Of a stretch of DNA of 64,000 nucleotides, positions 60,541 through 64,000 are shown piece by piece. The DNA comes from Pedobacter steynii. GTDB lineage: Bacteria; Bacteroidota; Bacteroidia; Sphingobacteriales; Sphingobacteriaceae. The stretch covers positions 62,001 to 126,000 of the forward strand of contig NZ_FNGY01000008.1 of assembly GCF_900103665.1 (NCBI RefSeq). Direction: 5' to 3'. The notes beneath the pieces were generated by a model. That model was not told where the DNA came from, did not search any database, and was given only the letters and a program-made list of their open reading frames with translations. The first letter of the stretch is position 1; the number at the start of each line of letters is the position of its first letter. The position numbers were made by a program, and so were the translations under genes.

Positions 60541-61391
60541 CGCCTATGGCTCCATAGCCAATATGACGGTTCCTCTTTAATAATCTCTTCTAAAAGTTTG
60601 AAATGCCTGTTCGTAATTTCGTATTGATCCGTCTCTTCCGGTTTCGGACAGATGGGCACACAATCTACTTCATAACATCCTCTTTTAATATGTTTCAGTC
60701 TAAAATAAAATATCGGTCTGTTGGTTTGCAAAGCGATTTTTTCCAATCCCAATAATGCCGGGGTATCCTGGTTTAGAAAATCAATCCAGTAATGTGATTC
60801 TCCATGCACGGGACTTTGGTCCGCTGCAAAGCAAAATATGCTGGGCGTTGCTTTGGCGGCCGTCAGTACCCTCAGCGTTTGTCGCATGGGAACTGCGGTA
60901 TTGCCAAATCTACTGCGTATTTTAAGAAACCAATCGTCAAAAATACCATTACTCAATGGCTTATAGATCACATAGGCTTTCTCCGAAAGGTTTAATCCCA
61001 AAGACATCATTCCCCATTCCCAGTTGCCATAATGCCCGGTACAGGCCAAAACGCTTTCCCCTTTTTCAAAATGGGCCTCAATAAGGTGAAGGTTTGTGAA
61101 TTTAAGTCGTTTTTTGATCTCCTTTTCAGAGATAGAAGCCATTTTCATGATTTCTACACTGAGGTCTGAAAGGTATCTGTAAAACTCTTTTTCGATGATA
61201 ATGAGCTCTTTAACCGACTTTTCAGGAAAGGAATTGATCAGGTTTTCCCGCACCACCGCTCTTCTGTAACCCGTCACGTAATACAAGACATAGTAGCACA
61301 TGGCCGATATCAGGTATAACAGCTGCATGGGAAGAAGGGATAAAAAGCTTAAAAAAACTACTCCTATATAAGAAAAGCTTTTTTTTATCAT
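60513..61391 (-). CDS. LpxL/HtrB-type lipid acyltransferase
   Basis: 292 residues. One N-terminal helix (YIGVVFLSFLSLLPMQLLYL) anchors it to the inner membrane. The catalytic block is CTGHYGNWEWGMM, an H-x4-E form of the usual H-x4-D, followed by FFGNTAVPMRQTLR-like and FCFAADQSPVHGESHYWIDFLNQDTPALLG. Such enzymes add secondary acyl chains to lipid A or aminolipids. It is the first gene of a pair with a GT2 enzyme. A -7 box lies upstream on the minus strand. Confidence 0.92.
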   Translation of the reverse strand: MIKKSFSYIGVVFLSFLSLLPMQLLYLISAMCYYVLYYVTGYRRAVVRENLINSFPEKSVKELIIIEKEFYRYLSDLSVEIMKMASISEKEIKKRLKFTNLHLIEAHFEKGESVLACTGHYGNWEWGMMSLGLNLSEKAYVIYKPLSNGIFDDWFLKIRSRFGNTAVPMRQTLRVLTAAKATPSIFCFAADQSPVHGESHYWIDFLNQDTPALLGLEKIALQTNRPIFYFRLKHIKRGCYEVDCVPICPKPEETDQYEITNRHFKLLEEIIKEEPSYWLWSHRRWKNKRQHV

Positions 61392-61412
61392 TATTTTGGC
61401 GGATTAAGAATG

Positions 61413-61420
61413 CAAACATA
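61413..61420 (-). promoter_or_regulatory. -7 box for the acyltransferase
   Basis: Read on the minus strand this is TATGTTTG, exact, 21 bases before the start. Confidence 0.5.
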
Positions 61421-61429
61421 ATTTATCAG

Positions 61430-62032
61430 ATGCAAAGTTTAGCTATATTTCCCCTTTTTTATCTTCCCCCAGTCAGCTATTTCAAGGAATTAAAGCGTTC
61501 CGGAAATGAGTTCCTGCTGGAAAAAGAGGAGCATTTTCCGAAACAGACTTTCAGGAACAGGGCCACAATTTATTCCCCGAACGGGAGCCTGGACCTGATC
61601 GTTCCGGTGATACGGGGAGCAAAGGTTCATACCAAAATTAAAGACGTAAAGATCAGTAATGATTTTAACTGGCAAAGACTTCACTGGAAAAGCCTGGAGA
61701 GTTGTTACCGCAATTCTGCCTATTTTGAATACTATGAAGACGAGTTTGCCAAATTTTACCATCAGAAATTCGATTTTCTTTTCGACTATAACCTGGAGGT
61801 GCTTCAATGGCTGTTTAAGCAGTTAAAGACCACCGCCAGCTTTGAAGTGACCAATGAATACCATGAAATTCCTGCGGAGCTTGATTTCCGTGGCAGAACC
61901 TTGTTTAAAAAACCAGAAGGGGAGTTCAAGCCTTACTTCCAGGTTTTTGACGACAGGGAAGGATTTAAACCAAACTTAAGCATTGTAGACTTGTTGTTTA
62001 ACCAGGGTCCTCAAGCTAAAAATTACATATAA
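61430..62032 (+). CDS. WbqC-like family protein
   Basis: 200 residues. The family begins with FPLFYLPPVSYFKEL and continues QTFRNRATIYSPNGSLDLIVPVIRG, NDFNWQRLHWKSLESCYRNSAYFEYYEDEFAKFY, ending in LSIVDLLFNQGPQAKNY, all characteristic. WbqC proteins occur in O-antigen and other clusters without a known reaction. Here the gene lies next to corA (three bases apart) and opposite the acyltransferase, so a joint message with corA is likely. Confidence 0.9.
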   Translation: MQSLAIFPLFYLPPVSYFKELKRSGNEFLLEKEEHFPKQTFRNRATIYSPNGSLDLIVPVIRGAKVHTKIKDVKISNDFNWQRLHWKSLESCYRNSAYFEYYEDEFAKFYHQKFDFLFDYNLEVLQWLFKQLKTTASFEVTNEYHEIPAELDFRGRTLFKKPEGEFKPYFQVFDDREGFKPNLSIVDLLFNQGPQAKNYI

Positions 62033-62035
62033 AGT

Positions 62036-63154
62036 ATGGCCAAACCTCCAAAGCACAAGAAGAAACGTCAGCATTACGCCTTACCACATGCCGGATCGAG
62101 TCCGGGGATGATATACATTGATGAGAAGGCCGTAAAACCGATCATCAATCTTTATCAATACAATGCGGAAAGCTATAAGGTTCATGAATTAAATGACATC
62201 AGTAACCTTAAACAAATCCTGAGTGATAAGAATTACACCTTTTGGGTGGAGATTAAAGGATTTAAATCCCTGACCTTATTCGAGACGTTAACCAGGGACT
62301 TTGGAGTCAATAAACTAATTCTGGAAGACATCACCAGAACTTATCAGCGGCCAAAGCAGGAGGAGTACGACAACCATGTTTTTGCCGTAAGCAGAATGCT
62401 GCAGCTGGATGAAAATCAGAACCTGGATAACCAGCAATATTCCTTTCTGCTGACCGATAATGCACTGTTTACCTTCCAGGAACACTATGAAGATTGCTTA
62501 GATCCGGTGCGTTCCCGCCTGAAGATCGGAAAGGGCAATATCCGGACCGGTGGAAGCAGTTACCTGATGTATGCACTGATGGACATCATCATTGATACCT
62601 ATTTCGAAATCCTGGGTGCCTGGGGCGATGAGCTGGATAATATTGAAGACCGTTTGTTTGATAAACCCGATAAGACGGTCATGTTTGATACACAACTGAT
62701 CAAAAGAAACCTGATCAACATCAGGAGGGTCGCCTGGCCGGAGCGCGACAAGCTGAACGACATCCTGCGAAGTGATACCCATTTAATTCCGGATCAAACG
62801 AAAATATACATCCGCGATGCTTATGACCATTGTATCCAGATCATCGACATTGTCGAATCTTTAAAAGAGATCTCTGCCAGTAATATAGACATGTATCTTT
62901 CCATCATCAGCAACAGGATGAACGAGATCATGAAAGTGCTGACGATCATTTCTTCCATATTTATTCCCCTCACTTTTATCGCAGGGATTTATGGAATGAA
63001 CTTTGCAATCGAAGATCCTGTAACCCATAAATTACTGCCAAAGAATATGCCGGAGCTCTATCAGGAGCATGGCTATTTGTATACGATGATCGTCATGGCT
63101 GCAATTGCGGTTGTACAAATCATATATTTCTGGCGTAAAGGATGGTTTAAATAA
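62036..63154 (+). CDS. corA: CorA-type magnesium/cobalt channel
   Basis: 372 residues. A large cytoplasmic domain with long helices is followed by two C-terminal membrane helices and the signature GMN in FIAGIYGMNFAIEDP (about residue 320). The N-terminus is basic (KHKKKRQHYALPH). CorA forms a homopentamer that moves Mg2+ across the inner membrane. It overlaps no gene, but follows WbqC directly. Confidence 0.95.
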   Translation: MAKPPKHKKKRQHYALPHAGSSPGMIYIDEKAVKPIINLYQYNAESYKVHELNDISNLKQILSDKNYTFWVEIKGFKSLTLFETLTRDFGVNKLILEDITRTYQRPKQEEYDNHVFAVSRMLQLDENQNLDNQQYSFLLTDNALFTFQEHYEDCLDPVRSRLKIGKGNIRTGGSSYLMYALMDIIIDTYFEILGAWGDELDNIEDRLFDKPDKTVMFDTQLIKRNLINIRRVAWPERDKLNDILRSDTHLIPDQTKIYIRDAYDHCIQIIDIVESLKEISASNIDMYLSIISNRMNEIMKVLTIISSIFIPLTFIAGIYGMNFAIEDPVTHKLLPKNMPELYQEHGYLYTMIVMAAIAVVQIIYFWRKGWFK

Positions 63155-63166
63155 GTGTGATTATTG

Positions 63167-63174
63167 TAACTTTG
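63167..63174 (+). promoter_or_regulatory. -7 box before mgtE
   Basis: TAACTTTG, exact, seven bases before the ATG. A short leader is implied. Confidence 0.5.
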
Positions 63175-63181
63175 GCTACGC

Positions 63182-64000
63182 ATGCAATCTTTCGACCTGG
63201 ACAAAACAGACGTATCTAAAATCAAGAACGCCTTAAATAGTGATGATGAACAACTTAAAGTTATTCTTGAGGAATACCATGCTTCAGAAATAGCGATCCT
63301 GTTTGAAAGCATTACGAGTGAGGACAGGCAAAGAATCATCAACCTGTTGTCGGTGGAGATTGCTTCCGAGGTCATCTCGGAGATGCATGAAGAATCCCAC
63401 CCGGAGGAATTGCTGTTACAACTTCACCCTGATAAACGGACGGAGATCGTAGAAGAGCTGGATTATGATGATGCAACAGACATCATTTCCCAGCTGGAAG
63501 AGCATGAGCAAAAGGAAATCTTAGAAGATTTAAGTGAGGATGATGCCTCCAGTATCCGGAACCTGTTAAGCTATCACGAAAAGACTGCGGGTGGTTTGAT
63601 GAACACGGAGTTCATCCGGGTAAACCTGAATTTAACTAAAAAAGATGCGATCGATGAGATCATTCGTCAGAGTGAAGAGATCGAAGAATTCTATACCATA
63701 TTTGTGATTGATGATGACAATGTGTTTCAGGGAATCGTTTCCTTAAAGGACATCATCAAAGCAAAAGGAAACGTACACATCACGGAGCTGGTAAAGGCGG
63801 AAGTGGCATGGGTACACCCTGATACCGATCAGGAAGAAGTGGCCAGACTGATCTCACAATACAACATCACGAGTATTCCCGTAGTAGATAACGACATGAA
63901 ATTACTCGGAAGAGTGACCTTTGATGACGTGATCGACGTTATGGAGGATGAAAATACGGAGGATATCCTGAAAATATCCGGGGTTTCTGAGGATGAGGAA
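63182..64000 (+). CDS. mgtE: MgtE-type magnesium transporter (start; cut off by window end)
   Basis: 273 codons are visible from an ATG to the edge, without a stop. The N domain is a set of acidic helices (LLQLHPDKRTEIVEELDYDDATDIISQLEE) and the first CBS domain contains TAGGLMNTEFIRV, the family marker, then a second CBS (FYTIFVIDDDNVFQGIVSL, VTFDDVIDVMEDE). The C-terminal membrane channel lies beyond the window. It follows corA by 27 bases, so two different Mg2+ systems sit together, but a -7 box suggests MgtE has its own promoter. Confidence 0.93.
   Translation, partial: MQSFDLDKTDVSKIKNALNSDDEQLKVILEEYHASEIAILFESITSEDRQRIINLLSVEIASEVISEMHEESHPEELLLQLHPDKRTEIVEELDYDDATDIISQLEEHEQKEILEDLSEDDASSIRNLLSYHEKTAGGLMNTEFIRVNLNLTKKDAIDEIIRQSEEIEEFYTIFVIDDDNVFQGIVSLKDIIKAKGNVHITELVKAEVAWVHPDTDQEEVARLISQYNITSIPVVDNDMKLLGRVTFDDVIDVMEDENTEDILKISGVSEDEE

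Overview
The window looks like a chromosomal segment of a Bacteroidota member, most likely family Sphingobacteriaceae and Pedobacter-like. The support is internal: a type IX secretion-associated PorP/SprF protein, a sphingolipid-forming serine palmitoyltransferase with neighbours, an RRM-type RNA-binding protein, a GH92 mannosidase, many Tat or lipoprotein signals, and many copies of the Bacteroidota sigma-factor -7 box TAnnTTTG shortly before start codons. It is about 88-90% coding and I see no rRNA, tRNA, insertion sequence, prophage or CRISPR array.

Layout. 0-9 kb: the tail of a cut-off gene, map, a solute-binding protein without export signal, a K+ channel, then a tesA / ybbA-ybbP / DUF2784 block, a lipoprotein and an HD protein. 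9-14.3 kb: SDR dehydrogenase, MFS and SSS transporters, PorP/SprF protein. 14.3-19.4 kb: a four-gene operon whose products all carry export signals (DUF6807/PmoA-like, DUF1080, two Gfo/Idh/MocA oxidoreductases), probably an extracytoplasmic sugar or glycoside pathway. 19.5-23.7 kb: LD-carboxypeptidase, two small stress-type proteins, xseA-xseB, a TPR protein. 23.7-27.1 kb: NAD-dependent epimerase/reductase, GNAT-fold acyltransferase and serine palmitoyltransferase, a probable dihydroceramide set. 27.1-34.3 kb: small orphans, a PBCV basic-adaptor protein, dienelactone hydrolase, histidine kinase, a candidate structured RNA followed by the RRM gene, then an overlapping sterol-desaturase/YhhN pair that suggests ether-lipid turnover. 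34.3-45.4 kb: pbpC with a giant alpha-2-macroglobulin, an orphan, topA. 45.4-45.9 kb: a 540-bp non-coding region full of repeats and inverted repeats. 45.9-64 kb: glutathione peroxidase, a 5'-nucleotidase split over two genes, mnmA, GH92, a nucleoside phosphorylase, YigZ, DMT transporter, ribD, prmC, xerD, aroQ, an M28 peptidase, a glycosyltransferase/acyltransferase pair, WbqC, corA and the start of mgtE.

The most unusual signals are non-coding or structural: a possible three-hairpin RNA with its own terminator upstream of the RRM gene; four 11-bp tandem repeats and two interlocking inverted repeats upstream of the peroxidase gene; a diverged tandem duplication of the prmC/xerD convergent junction that carries the 3' ends of both genes; and several -7 boxes so close to the start codon that the mRNAs may be leaderless. 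All functional calls come from reading motifs by eye, with no database search.
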